The position numbers and the translations under genes are program-made. This document shows positions 34,912 through 44,810 of a stretch of 48,181 bases of DNA, one piece after another. A model generated the notes under the pieces. The model saw nothing but the letters and a program-made list of their open reading frames with translations. It ran no database searches and was not told the origin of the DNA. The DNA is from Bordetella parapertussis (GTDB lineage Bacteria; Pseudomonadota; Gammaproteobacteria; Burkholderiales; Burkholderiaceae_D), in assembly GCA_945883145.1 (NCBI GenBank), contig CAMCXB010000012.1, forward strand, positions 1-48,181, given 5' to 3'. How positions within the stretch are numbered: position 1 is the stretch's first letter; each line of letters begins with the position of its first letter.

Positions 34912-35001
34912 CTCCGACCCTTCGGAGCTGCCAGGGTATTCATCATAAATACCCACTTACTCAACCTAATTAGGCCGACTCAACTACGGTAAAAGCCGTA
35001 G
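34912..35001 (-). promoter_or_regulatory. Three stem-loops in the rpsL-rpsG gap
   Basis: Perfect stems occur at 34912-34917/34922-34927 (CTCCGA), 34934-34940/34948-34954 (GGGTATT) and 34984-34989/34996-35001 (CTACGG) within a 128-base gap. In E. coli S7 binds the rpsL-rpsG junction to repress translation, so this structured gap is a candidate for the same control. The match to the known site was not testable. Confidence 0.5.
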
Positions 35002-35009
35002 CAAAATTT

Positions 35010-35396
35010 TTACTTCGCTGCGCCTGCTTTGGCGCGTTTAGCACCGTACTTCGAGCGCGCTTGTTTACGATCTTTTACGCCTTGGGTATCGAGCGAACCA
35101 CGCACCATGTGATAACGCACACCCGGCAAGTCTTTCACACGACCGCCACGCAAAAGCACAACGCTATGCTCTTGCAGGTTATGGCCTTCACCGCCGATGT
35201 AAGAAATCACTTCAAAGCCATTCGTCAAACGAACTTTTGCGACTTTACGCAATGCTGAGTTAGGCTTTTTTGGTGTTGTGGTGTACACACGGGTACAAAC
35301 ACCACGTTTTTGCGGGCTGTTTTGCAACGCCGGCGATTTGCTCTTCACACGCAACGTTGTGCGTGGTTTGCGAATCAGTTGATTGATGGTTGGCAT
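35010..35396 (-). CDS. rpsL: Ribosomal protein S12 (uS12)
   Basis: Protein of 128 aa in the decoding centre. TTTPKKPNSALRK (K43 and K44 counting Met) and VKDLPGVRYH carry the wild-type lysines tied to streptomycin sensitivity. First gene after the strong promoter at 35576-35604, with a leader of about 170 bases. Confidence 0.97.
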   Translation of the reverse strand: MPTINQLIRKPRTTLRVKSKSPALQNSPQKRGVCTRVYTTTPKKPNSALRKVAKVRLTNGFEVISYIGGEGHNLQEHSVVLLRGGRVKDLPGVRYHMVRGSLDTQGVKDRKQARSKYGAKRAKAGAAK

Positions 35397-35575
35397 CGGT
35401 CTAAATTCAACAAAATTAGTACATTGATAAATAACCCCGAACGGTGTCGGGAACGAAATCTTTTACAGGGAGCCATTTACATGGCAAACGAACTAAACAG
35501 GCGGAATAAGCGTCGCAGGGACTAACAGACCAAAGAGCGCTTAAGCCCGAGAGAGCTTAAATTCGAGAACTCGCG

Positions 35576-35604
35576 AGTATATATGACCACTACACCACAG
35601 TCAA
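35576..35604 (-). promoter_or_regulatory. Strong sigma-70 promoter of the str operon (rpsL-rpsG-fusA-tuf)
   Basis: On the minus strand TTGACT (plus 35599-35604), a 17-base spacer and TATACT (plus 35576-35581) match the consensus at five of six positions each. It lies just past the rpoC terminator. The leader contains TTAAGC/GCTTAA (8-base loop) and CCCGA/TCGGG hairpins before rpsL. Confidence 0.78.
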
Positions 35605-35635
35605 CAGAGTAGCATTCACAAAAGAACTAATTAAA

Positions 35636-35673
35636 CAGAAAAGAAAAGCCCCGAGTGTTTGCTCGGGGCTTTT
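35636..35673 (-). terminator. Intrinsic terminator after rpoC
   Basis: A 12-bp perfect stem (AAAAGCCCCGAG 35644-35655, CTCGGGGCTTTT 35662-35673) with a 6-base loop. On the minus strand it follows the rpoC stop by 15 bases and runs into TTTTCTTTTCTG. It separates rpoBC from the str operon. Confidence 0.93.
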
Positions 35674-35688
35674 GCTTTTTTTGCAAGA

Positions 35689-38600
35689 TTAAGATTCGTC
35701 AGCAGCGTTACCGCTTGCTTCTGTTTCTTCAGCAGCTTGCAATGCACGCGCAGCTTCGGCTTGCAACATCGCTGTACGTTCTTCTGCTTCCCATTTTTCT
35801 TTTTCCTTACGTGCACGGTGATAAGCCAAACCCGTACCAGCAGGAATCAGACGACCCACAATCACGTTTTCTTTCAGTCCACGCAGGCCATCTTTCTTGC
35901 CCATGATTGCTGCCTCGGTCAATACACGCGTCGTCTCTTGGAACGATGCTGCCGAGATGAAAGAGTCGGTAGAGAGTGATGCCTTGGTAATACCTAATAA
36001 AACATTCTCATAAGTTGCAGGCAACTTATTATTTGCATGCATTAAATCGTTTTCATCTAACAGTTCAGAACGTTCTACTTGTTCACCTGGGATGTAATCC
36101 GTACCACCTGCATCAACCACTTGAACACGACGCAACATCTGACGCACAATCACTTCAATGTGTTTGTCATTGATCTTCACGCCTTGTAAGCGATACACGT
36201 CCTGTACTTCATCGACAATGTAACGAGCTAGCGCTTCTATACCTAACAAACGTAAGATATCTTGTGGATCAGCAGGACCATCAACAATCATTTCACCTTT
36301 GTTGACGACCTGACCATCATGCACCAAAACTTGTTTGTCTTTGGTGATCAGGAACTCATGCTTGTTGCCATCCATATCAGTGATTTCCAGACGCTGCTTA
36401 CCTTTGGTTTCTTTACCAAACGCGACAGTACCTGTGACCTCAGCCAACATACCAGCATCTTTCGGTGAACGAGCTTCAAACAATTCAGCTACACGCGGTA
36501 AACCACCGGTAATATCACGCGTTTTCTGTGACTCGATTGGAATACGTGCAAGCACTTCACCGACTGTTACTTGCTGACCGTCTTTCACAGTAATCAACGC
36601 ACCGACTTGGAAGCCAATTGTTACTGCATGCTCAGTACCAGCGATTTTAACTTCTTCGCCTTTTTCATTGAGCAGCTTGACTTGTGGACGCAATACTTTA
36701 GTGACTGAACCACGACGCTTGGCATCGATAACAACCAAGGTTGAAAGACCAGTGACTTCATCAATTTGTTTCGCAACAGTAGAACCTTCTTCTACGTTTT
36801 CAAACTTCACAGTACCTGTGTACTCAGTGATGATAGGACGTGTCAGTGGATCCCAACCAGCCAATGCAGTACCAGCTTTAATCGCTTGGCCATCTTTGAC
36901 AGTTAAGGTTGCGCCGTATGGGACTTTATGACGCTCACGTTCACGACCATGATCATCCGTAATCAATACTTCACCTGAACGGGAAATAACGATTTGATCG
37001 CCTTTACCATTCGTGACATAACGCATGGTTGCAGTAAATCGCACCGTACCATTTGATTTAGCTTCAACAGATGAAGCAACAGCAGCACGTGATGCAGCAC
37101 CACCAATGTGGAAGGTACGCATGGTCAGCTGAGTACCAGGCTCACCGATCGACTGCGCAGCGATTACACCAACTGCTTCGCCAGAATTCACCATAGAGCC
37201 ACGACCTAAGTCACGGCCATAGCACATAGCGCATAAACCATAACGTGTGTCGCAAGTCAGTGGTGTACGAACTTTTACTTCATCAATGCCCAGACGTTCG
37301 ATTTCTTCAACCGAATCTTCATCTAACAAAGTACCAGCTGCATACAAGGTTGCTTGGTCTTCTGGATTGATAATGTCATTGGCTGCAACGCGACCCAGAA
37401 TACGATCACGCAAGGCTTCAATCACTTCACCACCTTCAACCAAGGCCTTCATAGAAGCACCATTCGCTGTACCGCAATCATCTTCGATTACGACCAGATC
37501 TTGCGTAACATCTACCAAACGACGAGTTAGATAACCTGAGTTCGCTGTTTTCAGTGCGGTGTCAGCCAAACCTTTACGTGCACCGTGAGTAGAAATAAAG
37601 TACTGAAGAACATTCAGACCTTCACGGAAGTTTGCAGTAATTGGCGTTTCAATGATGGAGCCATCTGGCTTAGCCATCAAACCACGCATACCAGCCAACT
37701 GACGAATCTGCGCAGCAGAACCACGCGCACCGGAGTCAGCCATCATGTAAATAGCGTTAAATGATTCTTGCGTTGATTTAGTGCCATCACGTTTGATGAC
37801 ATCTTCAACTTTCAATTGCTCCATCATGGCCTTACCGACTTCATCACCGGCTTTACCCCAGATGTCGACCACTTTGTTATAACGCTCACCTGCAGTCACC
37901 AAACCAGAAGAGTACTGTTGCTCAATCTGTTTAACTTCTTGTTCAGCAGCAGCAATCAAGGTTGCTTTTTGTGGCGGTACCAACATGTCATCAACGCAGA
38001 TAGAAATACCTGCACGTGTCGCTAAACGGAAACCAGACTGCATCAATTGGTCTGCAAAAACTGCAGTTGCACGCAATCCGCATTTACGGAAAGATGTATT
38101 GATGAGTTTAGAAATTTCTTTCTTCTTCAATGCACGATTCAATACGGAGAACGGCAAGCCTTTAGGCAAGATCTCAGAAAGAATAGCGCGACCAATCGTG
38201 GTTTCATAACGTGTCACGGTGCGATCAAACTCACCGGTTTGCACATTCTTAGGATATTCAGTGATACGCACTGTACAACGCGTAGACAACTCAACTTCTT
38301 TGTTGTCGTAAGCACGAATAACTTCAGACACGTCAGGGAACATCATTCCCTCGCCTTTAGCATTTACTTTTTCGCGCGTTGCATAGTACAGACCTAACAC
38401 GATATCTTGTGAAGGTACGATAGACGGTTCACCATTCGATGGGAAAAGAATATTGTTTGAAGCCAGCATCAAGGTGCGCGCTTCCATCTGTGCTTCAATG
38501 GATAAAGGTACGTGCACCGCCATTTGGTCACCGTCAAAGTCAGCATTAAATGCTGCACAAACCAATGGATGTAATTGGATTGCTTTACCTTCAATCAGTA

Positions 38601-39918
38601 CAGGCTCAAATGCTTGTATACCTAAACGATGCAAGGTAGGCGCACGATTGAGCATGACAGGATGTTCGCGAATGACTTCTTCAAGAATGTCCCAAACAAT
38701 CGGCTCTTGCAGTTCTACGAGTTTTTTCGCTGCCTTGATGGTAGTAGCTAGACCCATCAATTCAAGTTTGTTGAAAATGAATGGCTTGAATAATTCCAAC
38801 GCCATTAATTTTGGTAAACCGCACTGATGCAGTTTTAACTGTGGACCCACCACGATGACGGAACGACCTGAATAGTCAACTCGTTTTCCCAACAAGTTTT
38901 GACGGAAACGACCGCCTTTACCTTTAATCATTTCAGCCAGCGATTTCAACGGACGCTTGTTTGCACCCGTCATCGCTTTACCACGACGACCATTGTCTAA
39001 CAATGAGTCAACCGCTTCTTGCAACATACGTTTTTCGTTGCGCGTAATAATTTCAGGTGCACGCAATTCCATCAAACGTTTCAAACGATTATTACGATTG
39101 ATAACGCGACGATAGAGATCATTCAAATCAGAAGTGGCGAAACGACCACCATCCAACGGCACCAATGGGCGCAATTCTGGCGGCAGAACTGGCAGCACTT
39201 CCATGATCATCCAATCAGGCTTGATACCTGAACGTTGGAATGCTTCCAATACTTTTAAACGCTTTGCATATTTCTTGATCTTGGCTTCGGATTTTGATTC
39301 ACGCAAGTCAATACGCAACTGCTCTGCATCTCTATCAATATCGATAGAACGCAACAGTTCACGTACGCCTTCAGCGCCCATCAAAGCGGTGAAGTCATCA
39401 CCAAACTCTTCATACTTTGCTGCGTAATCGTCTTCAGACATGATTTGGCATTTTTTCAGCGGAGTCATGCCAGGATCTGTCACAACATATGCTTCGAAAT
39501 ACAACACGCGCTCGATATCGCGCAATGTCATGTCAAGCACCATACCTAAACGCGATGGTAGTGATTTCAAGAACCAGATATGTGCAGTTGGGGATGCGAG
39601 TTCAATATGACCCATGCGTTCACGACGCACTTTTGCAAGCGTGACTTCAACGCCGCATTTTTCACAAATCACACCACGATGCTTTAAGCGCTTGTATTTG
39701 CCGCATAAGCATTCATAGTCTTTGATAGGTCCAAAGATTTTTGCGCAAAACAAACCGTCACGTTCAGGCTTGAACGTACGATAGTTAATGGTTTCTGGCT
39801 TTTTAACTTCGCCATAAGACCAAGAACGAATTTTCTCAGGTGACGCTAAACCAATTTTGATCGCGTCGAATTGTTCATTTTGCTGAACTTGCTTGAATAG
39901 ATCGAGCAGTGCTTTCAT
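35689..39918 (-). CDS. rpoC: RNA polymerase beta-prime subunit
   Basis: Subunit of 1409 aa. The N-terminal zinc site uses C70, C72, C85 and C88. The catalytic magnesium motif NADFDGD is at 458-464. The second zinc set (CDTRYGLCAMC) and the trigger loop region (SIGEPGTQLTMRTFHIGGAA) are present. The C-terminal tail after about 1370 is Glu/Ala-rich and variable. Starts 71 bases after rpoB and ends in its own terminator. Confidence 0.98.
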   Translation of the reverse strand: MKALLDLFKQVQQNEQFDAIKIGLASPEKIRSWSYGEVKKPETINYRTFKPERDGLFCAKIFGPIKDYECLCGKYKRLKHRGVICEKCGVEVTLAKVRRERMGHIELASPTAHIWFLKSLPSRLGMVLDMTLRDIERVLYFEAYVVTDPGMTPLKKCQIMSEDDYAAKYEEFGDDFTALMGAEGVRELLRSIDIDRDAEQLRIDLRESKSEAKIKKYAKRLKVLEAFQRSGIKPDWMIMEVLPVLPPELRPLVPLDGGRFATSDLNDLYRRVINRNNRLKRLMELRAPEIITRNEKRMLQEAVDSLLDNGRRGKAMTGANKRPLKSLAEMIKGKGGRFRQNLLGKRVDYSGRSVIVVGPQLKLHQCGLPKLMALELFKPFIFNKLELMGLATTIKAAKKLVELQEPIVWDILEEVIREHPVMLNRAPTLHRLGIQAFEPVLIEGKAIQLHPLVCAAFNADFDGDQMAVHVPLSIEAQMEARTLMLASNNILFPSNGEPSIVPSQDIVLGLYYATREKVNAKGEGMMFPDVSEVIRAYDNKEVELSTRCTVRITEYPKNVQTGEFDRTVTRYETTIGRAILSEILPKGLPFSVLNRALKKKEISKLINTSFRKCGLRATAVFADQLMQSGFRLATRAGISICVDDMLVPPQKATLIAAAEQEVKQIEQQYSSGLVTAGERYNKVVDIWGKAGDEVGKAMMEQLKVEDVIKRDGTKSTQESFNAIYMMADSGARGSAAQIRQLAGMRGLMAKPDGSIIETPITANFREGLNVLQYFISTHGARKGLADTALKTANSGYLTRRLVDVTQDLVVIEDDCGTANGASMKALVEGGEVIEALRDRILGRVAANDIINPEDQATLYAAGTLLDEDSVEEIERLGIDEVKVRTPLTCDTRYGLCAMCYGRDLGRGSMVNSGEAVGVIAAQSIGEPGTQLTMRTFHIGGAASRAAVASSVEAKSNGTVRFTATMRYVTNGKGDQIVISRSGEVLITDDHGRERERHKVPYGATLTVKDGQAIKAGTALAGWDPLTRPIITEYTGTVKFENVEEGSTVAKQIDEVTGLSTLVVIDAKRRGSVTKVLRPQVKLLNEKGEEVKIAGTEHAVTIGFQVGALITVKDGQQVTVGEVLARIPIESQKTRDITGGLPRVAELFEARSPKDAGMLAEVTGTVAFGKETKGKQRLEITDMDGNKHEFLITKDKQVLVHDGQVVNKGEMIVDGPADPQDILRLLGIEALARYIVDEVQDVYRLQGVKINDKHIEVIVRQMLRRVQVVDAGGTDYIPGEQVERSELLDENDLMHANNKLPATYENVLLGITKASLSTDSFISAASFQETTRVLTEAAIMGKKDGLRGLKENVIVGRLIPAGTGLAYHRARKEKEKWEAEERTAMLQAEAARALQAAEETEASGNAADES

Positions 39919-39955
39919 GTATCACTCCAGGTTGGCGTGAAAAAATAATTTTTTT

Positions 39956-39979
39956 CCTCTCTCTGAAATCAGAGAGAGG
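39956..39979 (-). promoter_or_regulatory. Perfect 10-bp stem-loop in the rpoB-rpoC gap
   Basis: CCTCTCTCTG (39956-39965) pairs with CAGAGAGAGG (39970-39979) around AAAT, between rpoB and rpoC. On the minus strand the stem is followed by an A-run rather than a T-run, so it should not terminate. A processing or stability element is more likely. Confidence 0.6.
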
Positions 39980-39989
39980 CTTCACATAA

Positions 39990-42900
39990 TTAATTGCGTT
40001 CGAGATCGATGTCGATGCCCAGCGAGCGGATTTCTTTCACTAACACGTTGAAAGATTCCGGCATACCTGCATCGATCACATGATCGCCCTTGACCAAATT
40101 CTCGTAGACCTTGGTACGGCCGTTCACGTCGTCTGACTTCACAGTTAACATCTCTTGCAAGACATAGGAAGCACCGTAAGCTTCGAGTGCCCACACTTCC
40201 ATCTCGCCGAAACGCTGGCCACCAAACTGCGCTTTGCCACCTAGCGGTTGCTGGGTAACTAATGAGTAAGGACCAGTTGAACGCGCATGCATCTTGTCGT
40301 CCACTAAATGGTGCAGTTTCAAGACATGCATATAACCAACTGTAACGGCACGTTCGAATGCTTCACCAGTGCGACCGTCATACATGGTCACCTGGTTTTT
40401 CGAAGGCGTCATACCGAGTTTGGCTGCAATCTCAGTTGGATAGGCTAAATCAAGCATGGTATGAATCTCAGCTTCATCTGCACCATCAAATACTGGGGTT
40501 GCAAAAGGAACGCCTTCTTTCAAATTCTCTGCGAGTTCTAGAATCTCTGCATCAGAGAATTTATCAAGCTCTTCCGTTTTACCTGACTCGTTATAAATTT
40601 TCTTTAGGAAGTTACGCATTTCAACTGATTTCGCCTGCGCTTTAATCATCTCGCCTATGCGTAATCCCAAGCCCTTAGCAGCCCAACCCAAGTGAACCTC
40701 TAACACCTGACCCACGTTCATACGTGAAGGAACGCCCAAAGGATTCAATACGATGTCAGCTGGTGTGCCATCCGCCATGTAAGGCATATCTTCAACAGGA
40801 ACAATGCGTGAAACCACACCCTTGTTACCGTGACGACCCGCCATCTTGTCGCCAGGTTGCAGACGACGTTTTACAGCGAGATAGACTTTGACCATCTTCT
40901 GTACGCCTGGTGGCAATTCATCACCTTGCGTCAGTTTCTTACGCTTCTCTTCAAACGCCAAGTCAAATTGATGGCGTTTTTCTTTGATTGATTCCTGGAT
41001 TGCTTCCAGTGCTGCTGCAGCATCTTCCTCAGCAGGACGAATATCAAACCAGTGATAGCGATCTATATCCGCTAAATATTCTTGTGTAATGGTTGCACCT
41101 TTGGCGATTTTATTAGGACCGCCATTGACCACCTTACCAACCAACATTTTTTCCAGACGTTGGAATGCATCACCTTCCACAATACGTAACTGGTCATTCA
41201 GATCTAAACGATAACGTTTTAATTCATCATCGATGATCTGTTGTGCACGCTTGTCACGCTGTATTCCTTCACGCGTAAATACTTGCACATCAATCACAGT
41301 ACCTACCATGCCAGATGGCACACGCAATGAAGTATCTTTTACATCAGAAGCTTTTTCACCAAAAATTGCACGCAACAATTTTTCTTCAGGCGTTAACTGG
41401 GTTTCACCTTTTGGTGTGACCTTACCAACTAAGACATCGCCTGCTTCAACTTCTGCACCTATATAAGTAATACCCGATTCATCCAAACGCGCCAGTTGAT
41501 TTTCTGCGAGATTAGAAATATCGCGAGTAATCTCTTCAGGTCCTAGCTTGGTGTCACGCGCAACTACTGTCAATTCTTCGATATGAATTGAGGTGTAGCG
41601 ATCATCTGCTACAACTTTTTCCGAAATCAAAATCGAGTCTTCGAAGTTGTAACCATTCCATGGCATAAATGCCACTAACATGTTTTGACCGAGTGCTAAT
41701 TCACCTAAGTCGGTAGAAGCACCATCCGCAATCACATCGCTTCTTGCAACACGATCACCAACTTTTACGATAGGACGTTGGTTGATGTTTGTGTTTTGAT
41801 TTGAACGTGTGTACTTGATCAGATTATATATATCGACACCGACTTCACCCGCTTGTGCTTCGTCATCATTCACACGAATCACAACACGACCCGCATCAAC
41901 GTAATCGACCACACCACCACGCAATGCTTGAACAGTTGTACCTGAGTCAACAGCTACAGTACGTTCAATTCCCGTACCTACTAATGCTTTTTCAGGACGC
42001 AAACAAGGCACAGCTTGACGTTGCATGTTTGCACCCATCAATGCACGGTTCGCATCATCGTGTTCAAGGAATGGAATCAGCGAAGCAGCAACAGACACAA
42101 TCTGACCAGGAGCTACGTCCATGTACTGCACACGCTCTGGTGATACGAGAATTGTTTCACCAGCTTCACGCGCTGAAACTAATTCATCTGACAATTCACC
42201 CTTGCTGTTGATCGATGCATTCGCCTGAGCGATGATATATCGACCTTCTTCAATAGCAGACAGATAGTCAATCTGATCGGTTACTTTGCCTGACTCTACT
42301 TTGCGATACGGAGTTTCTAAGAAGCCGTATTCATTCAAACGCGCATACAAAGCTAAGGAGTTAATCAGACCAATGTTTGGTCCCTCTGGCGTTTCAATTG
42401 GGCACACACGACCGTAGTGCGTAGGATGTACGTCACGTACTTCAAAGCCAGCACGTTCACGCGTCAAACCACCAGGCCCTAAAGCTGAAACACGACGCTT
42501 ATGCGTGATTTCTGAAAGAGGATTGGTCTGATCCATAAACTGCGACAACTGGGATGAGCCAAAGAATTCACGGATCGCAGCTGAAATTGGCTTGGAGTTG
42601 ATTAAATCATGCGGCATCAGATTATCTGCTTCTGCCTGACCTAAACGCTCTTTAACTGCACGCTCAACACGCACTAGACCAGCGCGGAATTGATTTTCTG
42701 CTAGTTCACCGACACAACGCACACGACGATTACCTAAGTGATCAATGTCATCCACTTCACCGCGACCATTGCGCAGATCTACTAAGATCTTAATCACAGC
42801 CAGTACGTCTTCATTCGACAAGGTCATCGCACCAACTAATTCTTCGCGACCAATACGACGATTGAATTTCATACGGCCTACAGCAGAGAGATCATATCTA

Positions 42901-44096
42901 TCTTCGTTGTAGAACAAGCCATTGAATAAAGCTTCAACTGAATCTTCAGTTGGTGGCTCGCCAGGACGCATCATGCGATAAATTGCAATTCGCGCAGCCA
43001 TTTGATCAGCTGTGTCGTCTGCACGCAATGTCTGCGAAATAAACGAACCTTGATCCAAATCATTGGTATACAAGGTTTGAATTTTGCTGACTTCTGCCTC
43101 ACGCAGACGTTCTAACAATTCTTCTGTGAGCTCATCATTCGCAGTTGCGATCACTTCACCAGTATTTGTATCAACGATGTTCTTCGCTAATACACGACCC
43201 AACAGATAGTCTTCAGGTACAGAGATGTGTTTGATGCCAGCAGCTTCAATATCACGTACGTGTTTGGCATTGATACGCTTATCTTTTGCAATCAGTGATT
43301 TGCCCGACTTATCATTGATATCGAAACGCGCCACTTCGCCACGTAAATGCTCTGCAATGAACGCCATTTCTGCGCCATCTGCATGTAGTACAAAATCATC
43401 GAAAGCAAAGAAGTTTTCTAGAATTTGTTCTTGAGTCATACCGATTGCTTTTAGCAATATGGTAACTGGCATCTTACGACGACGGTCGACGCGGAAGAAC
43501 AAAATGTCTTTCGGATCAAACTCAAAGTCTAACCATGAACCACGGTAAGGAATGATACGAGCCGAGAACAGTAACTTACCTGAAGAGTGAGTTTTGCCGC
43601 GATCATGTTCAAAAAACACGCCAGGCGAACGATGTAGCTGGGATACGATGACACGCTCGGTGCCATTAATCACAAAAGAACCATTCTCAGTCATCAAAGG
43701 CAATTCGCCCATGTAGACTTCTTGTTCTTTCATCTCTTTAACGACAGGCTTGGTTGGCGATTCTTTATCAAGAATTACCAAACGTACCTTCGCTCTCAAA
43801 GGAGATGCGTAATTCAGACCACGCTGCTGACATTCTTTCACGTCAAACGGCGGATCCCCCAATATGTAAGATAAAAATTCGAGACGCGCAAAACCATTGT
43901 GCGAAACGATAGGAAAAATTGAAGTGAAGGCTGACTGCAAGCCCTCATTTTTCCGAGTTGTTGGAATCTTTTCTGCCTGCAAGAATCCCGCATAGGATTC
44001 AAGCTGGGTTGCCAGCAGAAAAGGAATATGATGAACGTTAGCGCGTTTCGCAAATGATTTGCGGATGCGCTTCTTCTCAGTAAATGAGTAGTGCAT
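39990..44096 (-). CDS. rpoB: RNA polymerase beta subunit
   Basis: Subunit of 1368 aa starting MHYSFTEKKRIRKSFAKR, two codons after an in-frame ATG; the GGAGTG before 44096 and the family N-terminus decide it. The rifampicin cluster around residues 510-535 (SQLSQFMDQTNPLSEITHKR, then RVSALGPGG) has the wild-type D, H and S residues, so no resistance mutation is seen. GDKMAGRHGNKGVVS is intact. Confidence 0.98.
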   Translation of the reverse strand: MHYSFTEKKRIRKSFAKRANVHHIPFLLATQLESYAGFLQAEKIPTTRKNEGLQSAFTSIFPIVSHNGFARLEFLSYILGDPPFDVKECQQRGLNYASPLRAKVRLVILDKESPTKPVVKEMKEQEVYMGELPLMTENGSFVINGTERVIVSQLHRSPGVFFEHDRGKTHSSGKLLFSARIIPYRGSWLDFEFDPKDILFFRVDRRRKMPVTILLKAIGMTQEQILENFFAFDDFVLHADGAEMAFIAEHLRGEVARFDINDKSGKSLIAKDKRINAKHVRDIEAAGIKHISVPEDYLLGRVLAKNIVDTNTGEVIATANDELTEELLERLREAEVSKIQTLYTNDLDQGSFISQTLRADDTADQMAARIAIYRMMRPGEPPTEDSVEALFNGLFYNEDRYDLSAVGRMKFNRRIGREELVGAMTLSNEDVLAVIKILVDLRNGRGEVDDIDHLGNRRVRCVGELAENQFRAGLVRVERAVKERLGQAEADNLMPHDLINSKPISAAIREFFGSSQLSQFMDQTNPLSEITHKRRVSALGPGGLTRERAGFEVRDVHPTHYGRVCPIETPEGPNIGLINSLALYARLNEYGFLETPYRKVESGKVTDQIDYLSAIEEGRYIIAQANASINSKGELSDELVSAREAGETILVSPERVQYMDVAPGQIVSVAASLIPFLEHDDANRALMGANMQRQAVPCLRPEKALVGTGIERTVAVDSGTTVQALRGGVVDYVDAGRVVIRVNDDEAQAGEVGVDIYNLIKYTRSNQNTNINQRPIVKVGDRVARSDVIADGASTDLGELALGQNMLVAFMPWNGYNFEDSILISEKVVADDRYTSIHIEELTVVARDTKLGPEEITRDISNLAENQLARLDESGITYIGAEVEAGDVLVGKVTPKGETQLTPEEKLLRAIFGEKASDVKDTSLRVPSGMVGTVIDVQVFTREGIQRDKRAQQIIDDELKRYRLDLNDQLRIVEGDAFQRLEKMLVGKVVNGGPNKIAKGATITQEYLADIDRYHWFDIRPAEEDAAAALEAIQESIKEKRHQFDLAFEEKRKKLTQGDELPPGVQKMVKVYLAVKRRLQPGDKMAGRHGNKGVVSRIVPVEDMPYMADGTPADIVLNPLGVPSRMNVGQVLEVHLGWAAKGLGLRIGEMIKAQAKSVEMRNFLKKIYNESGKTEELDKFSDAEILELAENLKEGVPFATPVFDGADEAEIHTMLDLAYPTEIAAKLGMTPSKNQVTMYDGRTGEAFERAVTVGYMHVLKLHHLVDDKMHARSTGPYSLVTQQPLGGKAQFGGQRFGEMEVWALEAYGASYVLQEMLTVKSDDVNGRTKVYENLVKGDHVIDAGMPESFNVLVKEIRSLGIDIDLERN

Positions 44097-44267
44097 GAAC
44101 ACTCCGTGAGTGACAGGAAGGATAGAGAATTCAGGATTCGCAACTGGCTTTCGCCTTTAACCGAGAACCCTCAAGTCTTTGTCCTTGATTAGGGACACCG
44201 CATCAGGAATACCCTGCTGCGACTCTTTAATTCAAATTTACTTTTCACACCAACTTAGAGCAACCAA

Positions 44268-44299
44268 TGCAGAGTCGGATTTTTCAACCAGACTCTGCA
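44268..44299 (-). promoter_or_regulatory. 9-bp inverted repeat in the rplL-rpoB gap
   Basis: TGCAGAGTC (44268-44276) and GACTCTGCA (44291-44299) flank a 14-base loop in the 242-base gap. E. coli has an attenuator and RNase III site between rplL and rpoB; this hairpin lacks a U-tract and may be the processing or partial-attenuation element here. Confidence 0.5.
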
Positions 44300-44338
44300 A
44301 ATTGGCCTCAGCGCTAGCCAAACGCGCCGCAACTAAAA

Positions 44339-44719
44339 TTACTTGATGTCTGCTTTGGCGCCAGCTTCTTCCAGTTTTTTCTTGGCTGCCTCTGCGTCTG
44401 CTTTAGCAATGCCTTCTTTAACTGACTTCGGTGCACCATCCACCAGATCTTTTGCTTCTTTCAGACCCAAGCCAGTGATTTCACGAACTGCCTTAATCAC
44501 ACTAACTTTGTTACCGCCTACTTCTGTCAGAACAACGTTGAACTCGGTCTGCTCTTCAGTCGCTGCAGCACCACCGCCGGCTGCACCTGCTGGGCCTGCC
44601 ACTGCCATTGCTGCTGCGGATACGCCGAATTTTTCTTCAAACGCTTTAACTAAATCGTTCAAATCCATTACGGACATTTGAGCTACTGCTTCCAGGATGT
44701 CGTCTTTCGAGATTGCCAT
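44339..44719 (-). CDS. rplL: Ribosomal protein L7/L12 (bL12)
   Basis: Protein of 126 aa. N-terminal dimerisation domain (SVMDLNDLVKAFEEKFGVS), Ala/Gly hinge (AMAVAGPAGAAGGGAAA) and C-terminal factor-recruiting domain (VIKAVREITGLGLKEAKDLV). Follows rplJ after 80 bases with a nested hairpin between them. Confidence 0.98.
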   Translation of the reverse strand: MAISKDDILEAVAQMSVMDLNDLVKAFEEKFGVSAAAMAVAGPAGAAGGGAAATEEQTEFNVVLTEVGGNKVSVIKAVREITGLGLKEAKDLVDGAPKSVKEGIAKADAEAAKKKLEEAGAKADIK

Positions 44720-44773
44720 TTAAAACTCCTAATTTTTTTCAGTAATTACATTTGACTGGTATTGACACAACTA

Positions 44774-44810
44774 AATCTGCTAAGCGAATGATTCGCACAT
44801 CAAGCAGATT
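44774..44810 (-). promoter_or_regulatory. Nested stem-loop across the rplJ stop and rplJ-rplL gap
   Basis: AATCTGC (44774-44780) pairs with GCAGATT (44804-44810), enclosing GCGAAT/ATTCGC (44784-44789, 44791-44796). L12 is made in excess of L10, and a structure at this junction could help set the ratio. This is inference from position. Confidence 0.4.

Noticed and set aside
35481..35525. Plus-strand 14-codon ORF (MANELNRRNKRRRD) with an AGGGAG site before it, in the rpsL upstream region
   Set aside because: It lies antisense in the rpsL leader, is very short, and no plus-strand promoter or context supports it. A chance ORF is more likely.
42500..42570. Rifampicin-resistance change in rpoB
   Set aside because: The cluster carries the wild-type Asp, His and Ser residues; the only nearby differences from E. 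coli are conservative.
44268..44299. Intrinsic terminator between rplL and rpoB
   Set aside because: The stem is good but has no U-tract on the transcribed strand, so it was listed only as a possible processing or attenuation element.
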